From: an uncultured Bacteroidales bacterium
GTDB taxonomy: Bacteria > Bacteroidota > Bacteroidia > Bacteroidales > Muribaculaceae
Length of the DNA: 64,000 nucleotides
Reading direction: 5' to 3'
Assembly: GCA_900544535.1 (NCBI GenBank)
Contig: UQVH01000001.1
Coordinates: 1 to 64,000, forward strand
Positions 1 through 11,321 of the stretch are shown here, in pieces; position 1 is the first letter of the stretch; each line of letters opens with the position of its first letter. The position numbers and the translations under genes are program-made. The notes beneath the pieces were generated by a model that saw only the letters and a program-made list of their open reading frames with translations, ran no database searches and was not told the origin of the DNA.

Positions 1-107
1 CCCGAATCGATGTCGGCACACTCTCCTGCCGCATCCACCCGAGATGTTTTTCGGGGCGGATTGTGAGGGTTTTCGGCGTTGCGGGGGATAATGTGCGGAT
101 TTTTTTG

Positions 108-115
108 TAATTTTG
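108..115 (+). promoter_or_regulatory. Bacteroidota -7 promoter element of typA
   Basis: TAATTTTG, an exact fit to TAnnTTTG, lies 32 bases before the typA start codon. A T-rich stretch precedes it. I do not see a clear -33 TTTG at standard spacing. Confidence 0.6.
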
Positions 116-147
116 CGGTTTGAAAATAAGATTGTCAAGACACTTTT

Positions 148-1944
<1,797 letters not shown>

Positions 1945-1971
1945 GAGAACCCTTATAATCCACATACTGAA

Positions 1972-2008
1972 AAGGCAGCACGGTCAAACACCGCGCTGCC
2001 TTCTGTTG
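1972..2008. terminator. Bidirectional hairpin terminator between typA and the fimbrillin operon
   Basis: AAGGCAGC-A-CGG (1972-1983) pairs with CCG-C-GCTGCCTT (1991-2002) around a 7-base loop. On the plus strand TTCTGTTGT follows. On the minus strand TTTTCAG follows. It lies between the convergent 3' ends of typA and the 2032-3879 gene. Confidence 0.75.
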
Positions 2009-2031
2009 TCATGTCCCGAGAAGGGATGGAA

Positions 2032-3879
2032 TCACTTGTCAGGCACAATCTGCCACTTGAACACGCCGTCGGAGATGGCCTGCCACTTGTAGCCGGTATA
2101 GGGCACGAGGGCGCCATGGTCCACGGTAGGCTCGTTGTCATTGCCCGTGACCTGCTTGCCTTGGTCCTCGAAATATCCGCCCTTGAGCTGCAAGGTGCCG
2201 TGGTTGTCCACATAATATACATCAACCTTGCCCTCGGACCAGAAATAGCCTCCGTTCACCACCGCGCTGCCATCGCTGTCAGCCACATAGAGGGCGTAGA
2301 AATTGTCGCTTGAAGAGTATGACGGATGCGTATGGAAATAGCCGCCGTTGATGGTAATGTTGCCGGCGTATGCGCCTACGGCACCCTGCACGCCTTCCAC
2401 CTCACCGCCGTTGATTACGATGTTGCAGTCCGGAGTGATAGCGCGAAGCGCATAAGAGAAATTTTGACCTACCTCAGGATCGGAGGAGCTGTTGGTAGAC
2501 TTGATCTTGCCACCGTTCATGTTGAATTCACCTTCTACCCAAACGCCGCAATTGGCTGCGGTGACGGTGCCTCCGTTCATGGTCACGGTTCCACCCGGAT
2601 TGACAGTGATGGCCGAACCACGCGTCTTGGTGGCGGTCACGAAATTCATGTCCTCCACGGTGAGAGAACCGTTCACATCTACAATACGGTTGTCGCCGGA
2701 GAGAGTGCCGCCACCTCCGAGCGTGAGGTGAGCGCCTTGGGTCACGACGAAATTGGCAGTGTTCACCTGGCGAGCCGTGGTGACGGTGGTACCGGAAGGT
2801 ATGTTGATGACCAGGTCCTTGTCGATGGTCACAACGCCGGACTCCGTAACGTCCACGTCATTGGCGAAATTGATGGCGTCGCCCGGCTTTGCCTGGGCTA
2901 TGGCATTCACCAGCTGGTCGGCGGACGCTACCGAGAAGACGTTAACGTTGTAGTCATCCTCCTCATACGCGGGTTTGATGATTACCTGCAGGTTGGCCGG
3001 GCTGGTGAGCAGCGAGCCGTAGATGTTCGTGCGGTAGTTGCGCTGCACGGGCACGTTGCTCACCGGCAGCGTCTGCGCGTTGGCCACCGTGCCGTCGTAG
3101 AACGTGAAGGTCGCGTCTATGACATCCTTGGACGAGGAGGTCAGGATGTAGTCCATCGAGATCCAGGTGTAAGGATTGGACTCCCCGGGGTTCGGGTTGT
3201 AGGGGAACGACTCGCCGGAGGTGAGCGTGGCCGCCGCGTTGGCGAAGGTCACCGTCTGCTCGTCGCCGACAGTGCCGTCCGAGAGGTTCAGGGTGCCGTA
3301 GGCCGTCGTGCTCAGGCTAACGCCAAGGCCGTTCGCATAGGCCTTCTTCACGGCGTCGGTGGTCATGTCGTCCGTGCCCAGGTTCACCTGCGCGAAGGGG
3401 CGGCGAAGCTCCACGGTCTCGTTGATGGGGCCCGTAACGTCGAACACGCGCGAGGCGAAGAACGCGTCGCGGCTCTCGTCGGAGTTCGTCAGGCCCGTGT
3501 AGTCGACCTTGATGCTCTTGCTCTCCGGCTTGAACTCGTAGAACGTGTTGCCCGGGGCGTCCGCCCAGAACAGAAGCTCGTAGCTCTTGCCGTTAACCAG
3601 CTTCAGGTCAACGGTGGCCGTCAGAGTCGTGGGGTCGAAGCTCACCTGGTCCTCGCTCAGGGTCACCAGCTCGTCAGTGGCCTTGTCGTAGACCGCGTAG
3701 GTAAGCGTCGAGGCCGTAGTGCCGTCGGAGATGGCGCGCGTGCGCATCTGCTCCGGCAGCTTCACTGTGAAATGCACGTTGCCGTCGCCGGTGATTCCCG
3801 GCTCGTCAATCTCGCTCGAACAGGAGGCCGCGCCGAGCATAAGGGCGGCGGCGCCTGTCATCAATAAAAATTTGTTCAT
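2032..3879 (-). CDS. Fimbrillin-like (DUF6562) lipoprotein with beta-helix tail
   Basis: This is a predicted surface-anchored lipoprotein of 615 residues, the last gene of a five-gene minus-strand operon. The N-terminus has a lipobox, LGAASC, so the mature protein starts at that Cys. An upstream in-frame extension has no signal peptide and overlaps the previous gene, so I use the ATG at 3879. Residues about 25-330 form the fimbrillin-like head (MRTRAISDGTT, LLFWADAPGNTFYEF, RRPFAQVNLGT). The tail is Thr/Asn/Gly-rich with repeated NGG and short strand patterns typical of a right-handed beta-helix. Part of the head is identical in DNA to the gene at 6719-9022 (480 bp, see repeats). It probably acts as a fimbrial or adhesive surface component; its binding partner is unknown. 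Confidence 0.85.
   Translation of the reverse strand: MNKFLLMTGAAALMLGAASCSSEIDEPGITGDGNVHFTVKLPEQMRTRAISDGTTASTLTYAVYDKATDELVTLSEDQVSFDPTTLTATVDLKLVNGKSYELLFWADAPGNTFYEFKPESKSIKVDYTGLTNSDESRDAFFASRVFDVTGPINETVELRRPFAQVNLGTDDMTTDAVKKAYANGLGVSLSTTAYGTLNLSDGTVGDEQTVTFANAAATLTSGESFPYNPNPGESNPYTWISMDYILTSSSKDVIDATFTFYDGTVANAQTLPVSNVPVQRNYRTNIYGSLLTSPANLQVIIKPAYEEDDYNVNVFSVASADQLVNAIAQAKPGDAINFANDVDVTESGVVTIDKDLVINIPSGTTVTTARQVNTANFVVTQGAHLTLGGGGTLSGDNRIVDVNGSLTVEDMNFVTATKTRGSAITVNPGGTVTMNGGTVTAANCGVWVEGEFNMNGGKIKSTNSSSDPEVGQNFSYALRAITPDCNIVINGGEVEGVQGAVGAYAGNITINGGYFHTHPSYSSSDNFYALYVADSDGSAVVNGGYFWSEGKVDVYYVDNHGTLQLKGGYFEDQGKQVTGNDNEPTVDHGALVPYTGYKWQAISDGVFKWQIVPDK
3349..3828 (-). repeat. 480-bp perfect direct repeat, copy 1 (fimbrillin head)
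   Basis: I compared this stretch base by base with 8492-8971 at a constant offset of 5143 and found no mismatch. It encodes most of the DUF6562 head of two different lipoproteins. On both sides the two genes differ, with substitutions at 3348/8491 and 3829/8972. Identity at synonymous sites points to recent gene conversion or recombination. Confidence 0.95.
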
Positions 3880-3905
3880 ATATGTATGTATTTTAAAAAA
3901 TGTTG

Positions 3906-6626
3906 TCAGAAAGGATTGGCGTAATTGCTGGAGGCGGCGGGAGTCACGCCGGTGAGTTCGAACCAATGCTCGGTTACGCCCACCTTCTTGTTGCCGCTTA
4001 CGTTTATCACGGGACGGGCTCCGGAGTCGGATCCCTTGAACAGGATGCCCCACGGCTCTGAGCCGTCAAAGGCCACCATGTTTTGTGTATTGACAGTGTT
4101 GCCGGTCACCGTGAAAGTGTTGTCGGCGCTGAAGCCTACCACGCGTATGCCGTTCTCACCGGCAGAGATCATGTTGCCCGACACGGTGACATCGGCATTG
4201 TAGTTCTGGACCTTGACACCGTCCTTCTTGGGGTTCACGATTGTGTTGCCGTTGATAAGGGTAGTGGCCGCTGCGTTGGCCGGAACCGCTCCGCTGGTGG
4301 CGGACATGACGAATACACCATGGTACGGGGCGTTGACTATGGTGTTGCCGGTCACAGTGAGCGGGCCGGAGAAGCCGAGCAGGTACAGGCCGTTGGCCGA
4401 GGTGACGGCCGATGGGGAGAAGGAGACGGTGTTGTCCTTGATGGTGACGTTGCCGTGGGCTCCTCCCGCCTGGAAGCTGACAGCTGGCTCAATGAGGTTC
4501 GTCATGTTGCAGCCCTCGATTACCATGTTCTCGACTACTGTGCCGTTGGAATGGGCCATGTAGACGCCCTTGGTGTCGAGATGGACTCCGGACAGGGTCA
4601 CGTTGGTCATTTCCTTGGGCTGGTTGCCGATCTCAGTCACACGGAAGCCCACAAGCGGTTGGGAGGAAGTAGGCGTGCCCTTTATGGTAAGGTTGCGCAC
4701 TGACTGGGTGGGATCCGCCACCCTGAATTGGGGGAAGGCCACGCCGTCGGCCACCTCTATGGTTATGGCCGTGGGGTTGGCCAGGGTGGTGCCTATGTTC
4801 ATGGTGGTCACGGGGGCCATCAGCAGCAGGTTCAGGGGCTTGGCGGGGTTCAGGTCAGTAAGGTCCACGAGGTCCGTGGCCTCGGATATGGTGACGTTGC
4901 CGCCCGCCGCAAGCTGCGCGGCCAAGCCGCCGGCACGGTTGGCGTAGGTTATGGTCACGTTAGTGAAGGTATTGCCGGAACCGGTGTTGCTGCCGTAGCC
5001 AAAGATCTCTCCGATATGTCCCTCTACCTTGCTGTCGTTCTCGGGCTTGTAGCCGTTCTCAAAGTCCTGAATGAGTGTCACATCCTCCACTGTACAGCCT
5101 GAGATGGGACCGCCATTGTTGCAATAACCGGCCACGCCGCCAATGTCGCGGTAGCCCTTGACGGTGGTGTTGCGCACCACGCAATCGGACACCTTGTCGC
5201 CACCGTCCATGTAGCCTACGATGCCGCCGACCTTGTCGCCGTTGTCATACTCTCCGTTGAACATCTCAGGGACGCTGACTATGGTGAAGTCCTCTACGGT
5301 GCAGCCGGAGATTTCCATACCCACGTTTGAGGAGCTGTAGCCGCAAATGGCGCCTGCGTAATGGGTGGAGTTCACCTTGCCGCCCACCAGGTTGAGGTTC
5401 TTGACTTTGCCGGTGAGGGAGCCGAACAGACCGGCCGTGGCATAGGTGGTGCCGGAAGCGTTCGCGTTCAGGTTGTAGATGGTGTGGCCGTTGCCGTCGA
5501 ATGTGCCGGAGAAAGTGATAGACGGGTACGACGCAACGTTGCCCGCCGGGGTCCAGGGCTTGCCGGCCAGGTCTATGTCGGAGGTGAGGGTCACGGTATA
5601 GCCGCTGTAGTGCGTGCCGCCGTTCACGGCCTGGGCGAAGCCGGCGAGCTGCGAGGCAGAGCTTACGGTGACTGTCTTGGCAGCGTCGTCGACCACGGGA
5701 GCCTCAGCCGAACCGTCCCATACGCTCAGGCCAGTGCCGCCGCCGAACTCGGAATCGATGGATATGTTCCAGTTTGTGGTGGAGCTGAGGAGCTGGCCGT
5801 AGAGGTTGGTGCGGAAATTGCGCTTCAGGGGCGCGTTGGGCACCTTCACCGTGTGCGCCGGGGTCTGCGAGGCCCCAGAGGTGTATGAGTTGATGGTCAG
5901 GTCAGACACCGAACCCTCGTCGCCCACAAGCATATAGGCCATGGAGAGGTAGCGGTACCCCCCTGCCACAGGGAAGGTCTCCTGCGCCGAGGCGGGGAGA
6001 GTGGCGGGAAGAGTCACCTGCACGGGATTGGCCGCGGAGCCGTCGGTGAGGTCGAGAGTGGTGCACGCCTCGGCGGTCACGGACGTGTAGACACCTTCCT
6101 GATAGGTGGTGGCCACGCTCGCGTTGTTGAGGTCCGAGGTGCCTATGTTGAGCTGGGCGCAGGGGCGGCTCAGCGTCACCGAGCGGGTGAGGGCTCCGTC
6201 AACCTTCACGCCGTTCTCTATGTAGAAGAATGCGTCGCCGTTGTCATTGTTACCGTTCATGCCGGCATAGTTCACGGTCACGAGCCTTCCCTCGGCGCTG
6301 AAGGTGTACGGACTGTTGTCCGCCTCGGCCCAGAACACGAAGTCGTAAGTGCCGCCGCTGGCCAGGTCTATGTTCACGTTTGCCGCCTTGTCCGATAAGG
6401 TGGCGGAACCCTGGCTCACGAGCGCGCCATTCTGATAGACCGCATATTTCAGGTTCTTGGCCGTGGTGCCGTCGGCGAAGGCGCGTGTGCGCATACCCTC
6501 GGGCAGCTGCACGCTGAAATGCACGTTGCCGTCGCCGGAGACACCGGGCTGGTCAAGGTCGCTCGAGCAGGAGACCGCGCTTAGCATAAAGAGGGACACT
6601 CCTCCTAAGGTCAGTAATTTGTTCAT
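3906..6626 (-). CDS. Fimbrillin-like lipoprotein with GLUG and beta-helix repeats
   Basis: A predicted 906-residue lipoprotein (lipobox LSAVSC) in the middle of the fimbrillin operon. The head (residues about 25-290) is homologous to those of its two neighbours (GNVHFSVQLPEGMRTRAFADGTT, FVFWAEADNSPYTF, RPCAQLNIGT) but clearly more diverged. After DIDLAGKPWTPAGN it has GLUG-type repeats (GGIVGYMDGGDKVSDC, IGGVAGYCNNGGPISGC). A long beta-helix region follows, with NGNTIVNP/TGNTIVNA-like rungs. Such tails are typical of Bacteroidales surface adhesins. The gene lies 26 bases upstream of the next start and 92 bases downstream of the previous gene's stop. The ligand cannot be inferred. Confidence 0.85.
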   Translation of the reverse strand: MNKLLTLGGVSLFMLSAVSCSSDLDQPGVSGDGNVHFSVQLPEGMRTRAFADGTTAKNLKYAVYQNGALVSQGSATLSDKAANVNIDLASGGTYDFVFWAEADNSPYTFSAEGRLVTVNYAGMNGNNDNGDAFFYIENGVKVDGALTRSVTLSRPCAQLNIGTSDLNNASVATTYQEGVYTSVTAEACTTLDLTDGSAANPVQVTLPATLPASAQETFPVAGGYRYLSMAYMLVGDEGSVSDLTINSYTSGASQTPAHTVKVPNAPLKRNFRTNLYGQLLSSTTNWNISIDSEFGGGTGLSVWDGSAEAPVVDDAAKTVTVSSASQLAGFAQAVNGGTHYSGYTVTLTSDIDLAGKPWTPAGNVASYPSITFSGTFDGNGHTIYNLNANASGTTYATAGLFGSLTGKVKNLNLVGGKVNSTHYAGAICGYSSSNVGMEISGCTVEDFTIVSVPEMFNGEYDNGDKVGGIVGYMDGGDKVSDCVVRNTTVKGYRDIGGVAGYCNNGGPISGCTVEDVTLIQDFENGYKPENDSKVEGHIGEIFGYGSNTGSGNTFTNVTITYANRAGGLAAQLAAGGNVTISEATDLVDLTDLNPAKPLNLLLMAPVTTMNIGTTLANPTAITIEVADGVAFPQFRVADPTQSVRNLTIKGTPTSSQPLVGFRVTEIGNQPKEMTNVTLSGVHLDTKGVYMAHSNGTVVENMVIEGCNMTNLIEPAVSFQAGGAHGNVTIKDNTVSFSPSAVTSANGLYLLGFSGPLTVTGNTIVNAPYHGVFVMSATSGAVPANAAATTLINGNTIVNPKKDGVKVQNYNADVTVSGNMISAGENGIRVVGFSADNTFTVTGNTVNTQNMVAFDGSEPWGILFKGSDSGARPVINVSGNKKVGVTEHWFELTGVTPAASSNYANPF

Positions 6627-6718
6627 GTCGGTAACGATTGGTTTAATATGTGATACTTGTTTGATTGGTGATGGAGCGGGTTGTCACGCCCGCCCCACCT
6701 GAGGGTACGTTTATATTG

Positions 6719-9022
6719 TTATTTCGTCCAGACACCGTTGCGGAAAGTCCACCTTCCTGTCTGACCCGGGAACTCGCTCCAGCTCGCTCCCTCGGCTATG
6801 GTGATAGTCACTCCGCTGGCCGTCTGCTTGTCGGGAGCGCCTATCAGCTCGCCACCTGCCACCGTGAGGTTGGAAATGGCGGTGGCTCCCTGGTTGCCCA
6901 TGGTGCCTACGGACACCAGGCCGTCAGCGTAACCGTCGCCTGCGGGAATGGTTATCGTGGCCATCTTGGGGTCGTTGCCTGTGGTGACGTTGCCCACCTG
7001 GCGACCGGCGTATGTGGCCGTTATGGCAGCGGAGCCGCCGTGGCAGTTCACGAGAGTGGCTGTGGCCATGCGGCCTATCACGCCGCCCGCCACGGAATTG
7101 CTTGCGGTGGCGGTCACGGCTGCGGTATTGTCGCAATCACTGACCGTTCCGGAACCGAGCGCTGCGGAGATACCGCCGGCTATCATGACTCCGGTCACGG
7201 CCCCGCTGTTGGTGCAATAGCTGATGTCGGTCTGCTGGTACTGGCCGAGCGCGCCGAAGATGCCGCCAGCGTTCTGGCCCTTGACCGCGCCGCTGTTGGA
7301 GCAATGGCCTATGGAAAGCACCTCCTGTGACTGGTGGTAGCCCACTATGCCGCCTGCATAACGCTCGTTGCCGGTACCTACGTTGCCCTGGTTGTCGCAA
7401 TTCGTGACGGAGCCGCCCTTGCCTACATAGCCCAGGATGCCGCCTATGCCGTCCATGCCTCCGGTGAGGTCGCCGGTGTTGGTGCAGCCGCTTATCTCAG
7501 CACCGCCTATGCTGGTGATGCCGGCGATGCTGCCCACCTTCTTGGCTCCGGACACCGCGCCGCTGTTGGTGCAGCCGCTCACCTTGTCGGACTGGCCGTA
7601 CAGACGGCCCACTATGCCGCCGGCGGCCTGCCCGGCGTTGATGGCCACGCCGTTGTTGATGCAGTTCTCGATGGTGCCGCCCGCCAGGGTAACGCCCACG
7701 ATGGCTCCGGCATAGTCCTCGGAGGAGACGCTGCCGCCCACTATCTCAACATTCTTCACCGTGCCGCCGCGCACCACGCTGAACAGGCCTGCTCCGTAGT
7801 TGTCGCCGGTGGCCGTCACGTTCAGGTTCATGATCTGATGGCCGGCGCCGTCGAAAGTGCCGGAGAAACCGCCGGTGGAGCTTGAACGTGCTATGTCGCC
7901 TATCGGAGTCCAAGGATGGCCGGCCAGGTCAAGGTCGTCTGCCAGAGTCACCGTATATCCGTCAAACGTGTTGCCGCCGTTCACCAGCTTGGCAAGGCCG
8001 GCGAGCTGCGAGGGAAGGTTCACGGTCACCGTCTTGGCCACATCGTCTATGACGGGGGAGGTGGCCGTAACGCCGTCCCATATCTCCATGAGGTAGTCGT
8101 CCTCCTCATATCCGGGAACGATGACTATCTGCAGGTTCGCCGGGCTGGTGAGCAGGGAGCCGTAGATGTTCGTGCGGTAGTTGCGCTGTACCGGCACGTT
8201 GCTCACAGGCAGCGTCTGAGTGTTGGCCACAGTGCCGTTCCAGAAAGTGAACTCAGTGTCGATAACCTGTTTTTCAGACGAAGTCAGGATGTAATCCATG
8301 GAAATCCAAGTGTATGGATTGTTCTGGGAGGGATTCGGGTTGTAGGGGAATGTCTCGCCGGAGGTGAGGGTGGCGAGAGCGTTGGCGAAGATCACCGTCT
8401 GCTCATCGTCGACCGTGCCGTCCGAGAGGTTCAGCGTACCGTAGGCTGTGGTGCTAAGGCTAACGCCCATCCCTGCCGCATATGCCTTCTGCACGGCGTC
8501 GGTGGTCATGTCGTCCGTGCCCAGGTTCACCTGCGCGAAGGGGCGGCGAAGCTCCACGGTCTCGTTGATGGGGCCCGTAACGTCGAACACGCGCGAGGCG
8601 AAGAACGCGTCGCGGCTCTCGTCGGAGTTCGTCAGGCCCGTGTAGTCGACCTTGATGCTCTTGCTCTCCGGCTTGAACTCGTAGAACGTGTTGCCCGGGG
8701 CGTCCGCCCAGAACAGAAGCTCGTAGCTCTTGCCGTTAACCAGCTTCAGGTCAACGGTGGCCGTCAGAGTCGTGGGGTCGAAGCTCACCTGGTCCTCGCT
8801 CAGGGTCACCAGCTCGTCAGTGGCCTTGTCGTAGACCGCGTAGGTAAGCGTCGAGGCCGTAGTGCCGTCGGAGATGGCGCGCGTGCGCATCTGCTCCGGC
8901 AGCTTCACTGTGAAATGCACGTTGCCGTCGCCGGTGATTCCCGGCTCGTCAATCTCGCTCGAACAGGAGGCTGCGCCGAGCATAAGGGCGGCAGCGCCTG
9001 TGCATAGGAGGATTTTCTTCAT
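6719..9022 (-). CDS. Fimbrillin-like lipoprotein with GLUG repeats
   Basis: A 767-residue predicted lipoprotein (MKKILLCTG..LGAASC lipobox). The head is nearly the same protein as in the 2032-3879 gene, and 480 bp of it are identical in DNA. From about residue 330 the sequence is unrelated to that paralogue and consists of GLUG-like repeats (GTFDGAGHQIMNLN, CTNSGAVSGAKKVGSIAG, CTNTGDLTGGMDGIGGILGYVG) ending in a short WTFRNGVWTK tail. One operon thus combines a conserved head with exchangeable tails. It follows the smaller DUF6562 lipoprotein gene after 38 bases, so co-transcription is likely. Confidence 0.87.
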   Translation of the reverse strand: MKKILLCTGAAALMLGAASCSSEIDEPGITGDGNVHFTVKLPEQMRTRAISDGTTASTLTYAVYDKATDELVTLSEDQVSFDPTTLTATVDLKLVNGKSYELLFWADAPGNTFYEFKPESKSIKVDYTGLTNSDESRDAFFASRVFDVTGPINETVELRRPFAQVNLGTDDMTTDAVQKAYAAGMGVSLSTTAYGTLNLSDGTVDDEQTVIFANALATLTSGETFPYNPNPSQNNPYTWISMDYILTSSEKQVIDTEFTFWNGTVANTQTLPVSNVPVQRNYRTNIYGSLLTSPANLQIVIVPGYEEDDYLMEIWDGVTATSPVIDDVAKTVTVNLPSQLAGLAKLVNGGNTFDGYTVTLADDLDLAGHPWTPIGDIARSSSTGGFSGTFDGAGHQIMNLNVTATGDNYGAGLFSVVRGGTVKNVEIVGGSVSSEDYAGAIVGVTLAGGTIENCINNGVAINAGQAAGGIVGRLYGQSDKVSGCTNSGAVSGAKKVGSIAGITSIGGAEISGCTNTGDLTGGMDGIGGILGYVGKGGSVTNCDNQGNVGTGNERYAGGIVGYHQSQEVLSIGHCSNSGAVKGQNAGGIFGALGQYQQTDISYCTNSGAVTGVMIAGGISAALGSGTVSDCDNTAAVTATASNSVAGGVIGRMATATLVNCHGGSAAITATYAGRQVGNVTTGNDPKMATITIPAGDGYADGLVSVGTMGNQGATAISNLTVAGGELIGAPDKQTASGVTITIAEGASWSEFPGQTGRWTFRNGVWTK
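8492..8971 (-). repeat. 480-bp perfect direct repeat, copy 2 (fimbrillin head)
   Basis: Identical to 3349-3828. It lies at the 5' part of the 6719-9022 gene. The two copies are 4.7 kb apart in direct orientation, so recombination between them would delete the intervening gene and fuse heads and tails. Confidence 0.95.
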
Positions 9023-9060
9023 AGGTAAAGATGTGTTGGTAAATAATATAGATATGAATT

Positions 9061-10086
9061 TTACTTAATCTCGATATTGAAATCACCGTCAAAACCCGGA
9101 TTGATGCCGATACCTCCGTGCGCCTGCGAGGTGAGAAACTCACCCCTGACTATGGTGGCGCGGCCTCGCTCCACGGGGATGGTGAGCGAGGGAACCGACG
9201 ATACAAGCTTGCCCTCAGGATCGTAGATGTCTATGGCCACGTTCACACTCGACTCGGCTCCGTTGATGAAGAAATAGTCGAAGCCCACGAGCACCTCGTC
9301 GTTGTTGATAATCTGCATGGCACCGGAAAACGATACGCCGGTGGCGGAGTCTATGGGACGGTTGCGGAATATGCTGTACTCCACCGGGAGGAACACCGGA
9401 TAACGCAACACAGCCTTGTAACTGTTGAAATCGATGGCAGGCGCCTGCGACACGTCTGAACTCTCGGTGCTTTTGCGGCGCGTCTCCTGCTCTATGAACT
9501 CGGCCAAATCTGTGGATAGGAAAGCGTATGCGGTGAGCGGTCTCTTGAGCGTGACGTCGAACTCCACGTCCACCAACTCGTCCACCGACGAGGGCACCGA
9601 GGCATGGAACATCCCCTGAAAAGCGTCCTTCAGCTCGCTGTCCCCACGGTACGGGGTCAGCAGCTTTATGGAGGAGAAGATGTCCGCGTCGTAGAACAGG
9701 CTGCGCTCCGTGGAGGAGTCTATGAAGTCGCTCCATACGTACACGTCATATTCCCCGGCCGGCAGATCGATGCGTGTGGTGAAGTCCGCCAGAGTGACAT
9801 CGCTCCTCACCTCTGTGTAGCGTGCCACCGGGACCTCGGTGGTGCCTGCGGGGTACACCTCGTATATGTAGCGTACCGCGACGCCGTTCCACACGGAAGG
9901 AGCCTCCGCACCAGAACCGTCGCGCGTGTTGTAATAGAAATCGAAGAGTCGCCAGGGCAGCTCGTGGCGCACCACAAGGCGCGCGCCGCGCATGGCGGGA
10001 GGCTCAGGCCACTCATGCACGCATGAGGAAAAGCCGAGCGCCAGCAATACGGCAAGGCATACCATAGTCACAATACGGCGCATCAT
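9061..10086 (-). CDS. DUF6562-type fimbrial lipoprotein (341 aa)
   Basis: A predicted lipoprotein with lipobox LGFSSC followed by VHEWPEPP, a start typical of small DUF6562/Mfa-type lipoproteins in Bacteroidales. The body resembles a compact fimbrillin fold: LPAGEYDVYVWSDF, DAFQGMFHASV, LKRPLTAYAFLSTD. It lacks the long repeat tail of its downstream paralogues, so it may be an anchor or minor subunit. Its start codon overlaps the upstream gene by four bases (10083-10086), indicating translational coupling. The exact role in fimbria assembly is inference. Confidence 0.82.
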   Translation of the reverse strand: MMRRIVTMVCLAVLLALGFSSCVHEWPEPPAMRGARLVVRHELPWRLFDFYYNTRDGSGAEAPSVWNGVAVRYIYEVYPAGTTEVPVARYTEVRSDVTLADFTTRIDLPAGEYDVYVWSDFIDSSTERSLFYDADIFSSIKLLTPYRGDSELKDAFQGMFHASVPSSVDELVDVEFDVTLKRPLTAYAFLSTDLAEFIEQETRRKSTESSDVSQAPAIDFNSYKAVLRYPVFLPVEYSIFRNRPIDSATGVSFSGAMQIINNDEVLVGFDYFFINGAESSVNVAIDIYDPEGKLVSSVPSLTIPVERGRATIVRGEFLTSQAHGGIGINPGFDGDFNIEIK

Positions 10087-11300
10087 CTCTCACCTCCTTT
10101 CTTCTTGCCAAGGTCAAAGAGGTAACTGATGGTGAACGTGGCCTGGTCTATCCCGTAGAAGGTGCGCTGCCTGCGCCCCACCAGCAGCCCGTCGGCATGG
10201 TTCTGGAACAGGTCGTAGTCCAGCTTGTAGACCCCGAAACCGAGCGAGGCCTCCATCTGCCAGCGGCGGTTGCGGCAGAAATGGAAGCGGTAGCCCGCCG
10301 CCAAGCCGCCGCCCACGGCAGGGGTGCGCTTCAAGTGGTCCTGGTAACGGTACTCGCCTCCGAAGGCCACGTTGTACCACCCAAGCCCGAAATGCGCACC
10401 GGCGAAGAAACCGGCGTTGTCCTTGCGAGGCCACCACCGGAACTCCGGCTGGAACGCCAGGGTGCGGAACTTGGTGTGGCCCGTGAAATAATTGAGGCCT
10501 GAGTAATAGACAGGCAACGTGAAACTCCAATGAGGGGCCAAGTCCACCTCGACCGCTATGTTGGACCACAGCATGGCCCACGCCGGTATGTTGGTCTTGA
10601 GATACAGGTGTCGCACCCATCCGGTATCGGAGGTGCCTGGCACTACATCCGCACTCGGAGCCTCCGCTTCCGGCTCGGGATTGTCCGTCACCACGGTGCG
10701 CGGTTCCTCACCCGGCGACATCGTGGTAGAGAACACCTGGTCCGCCACCAGGTCCACCACGGCAGACCGCTGCAGCGGCAGCACCTTGTCAGCAAGCCAT
10801 TTCCACGCCTCGCCGCCGTTTATGCCGCGCAGGGTGGCCTGTATCTCGTCGTGCGTGCCGCCTCGGCGTATGGTCTGAAGCACCGGGGCGCGATAGGGAG
10901 ACACGAGATTGTCGGCGAGTATGAGGGAGTCCACATCCTGCCAGGTGCAGACACGCCATGAGGTGCTCATGAGCCGGGACGGTACAGCGGTATGGGATTC
11001 GAGCCATGAGGCTATCGCATGGGCACGCGCGTCGGCCAGCTCGGCATTGAGCCTCGAGGGGCCCTCTGCGGAAGCATAGGCCCTGACCTTGACCTTGCGC
11101 AGTTCGGACAGGGACATGAGCGAGTCAGCCCTTGCGCCTATCTGGCGCAAGGCCGGTGCCAAAGGGGCTATTCCTGACTCGCCACATTCGAAATGGGGAG
11201 TCGGAACGGTGATGAGCTGCACGGAATCGGCTCTCTGCGGCGACGCCACAGACGGCATGCCGCACGCCAATGCCAACAGCATGATACAAAGATGTTTCAC
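10083..11300 (-). CDS. DUF3575 outer-membrane protein, first gene of fimbrillin operon
   Basis: About 405 residues. The N-terminus is a signal peptide (KHLCIMLLALACGMPSVA). An OmpA-like segment follows (LSELRKVKVRAYASAEGPSRLNAELADARA). The C-terminal part is a DUF3575 barrel-like domain (LYLKTNIPAWAMLWSNIAVEVDL, QPEFRWWPRKDNAGFFAGAHFGLGWYN, ending FTISYLFDLGKKKGGER). DUF3575 proteins commonly head Mfa/fimbrillin operons in Bacteroidales. The frame opens to a GTG at 11327 that sits inside a hairpin. I prefer the GTG at 11300, which directly precedes the basic n-region of the signal peptide; an ATG at 11282 is also possible. Function is probably outer-membrane support of fimbriae. Confidence 0.82.
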   Translation of the reverse strand: MKHLCIMLLALACGMPSVASPQRADSVQLITVPTPHFECGESGIAPLAPALRQIGARADSLMSLSELRKVKVRAYASAEGPSRLNAELADARAHAIASWLESHTAVPSRLMSTSWRVCTWQDVDSLILADNLVSPYRAPVLQTIRRGGTHDEIQATLRGINGGEAWKWLADKVLPLQRSAVVDLVADQVFSTTMSPGEEPRTVVTDNPEPEAEAPSADVVPGTSDTGWVRHLYLKTNIPAWAMLWSNIAVEVDLAPHWSFTLPVYYSGLNYFTGHTKFRTLAFQPEFRWWPRKDNAGFFAGAHFGLGWYNVAFGGEYRYQDHLKRTPAVGGGLAAGYRFHFCRNRRWQMEASLGFGVYKLDYDLFQNHADGLLVGRRQRTFYGIDQATFTISYLFDLGKKKGGER

Positions 11301-11321
11301 AGTCCTGTATGGGTATGACGA

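Noticed and set aside
2326..3867. Long open frame (513 codons) on the plus strand opposite the fimbrillin gene
   Set aside because: It mirrors the lipoprotein gene, has no signal or family features, and a near copy occurs opposite the 480-bp repeat at 7916-9007. It is a shadow of GC-rich codons.
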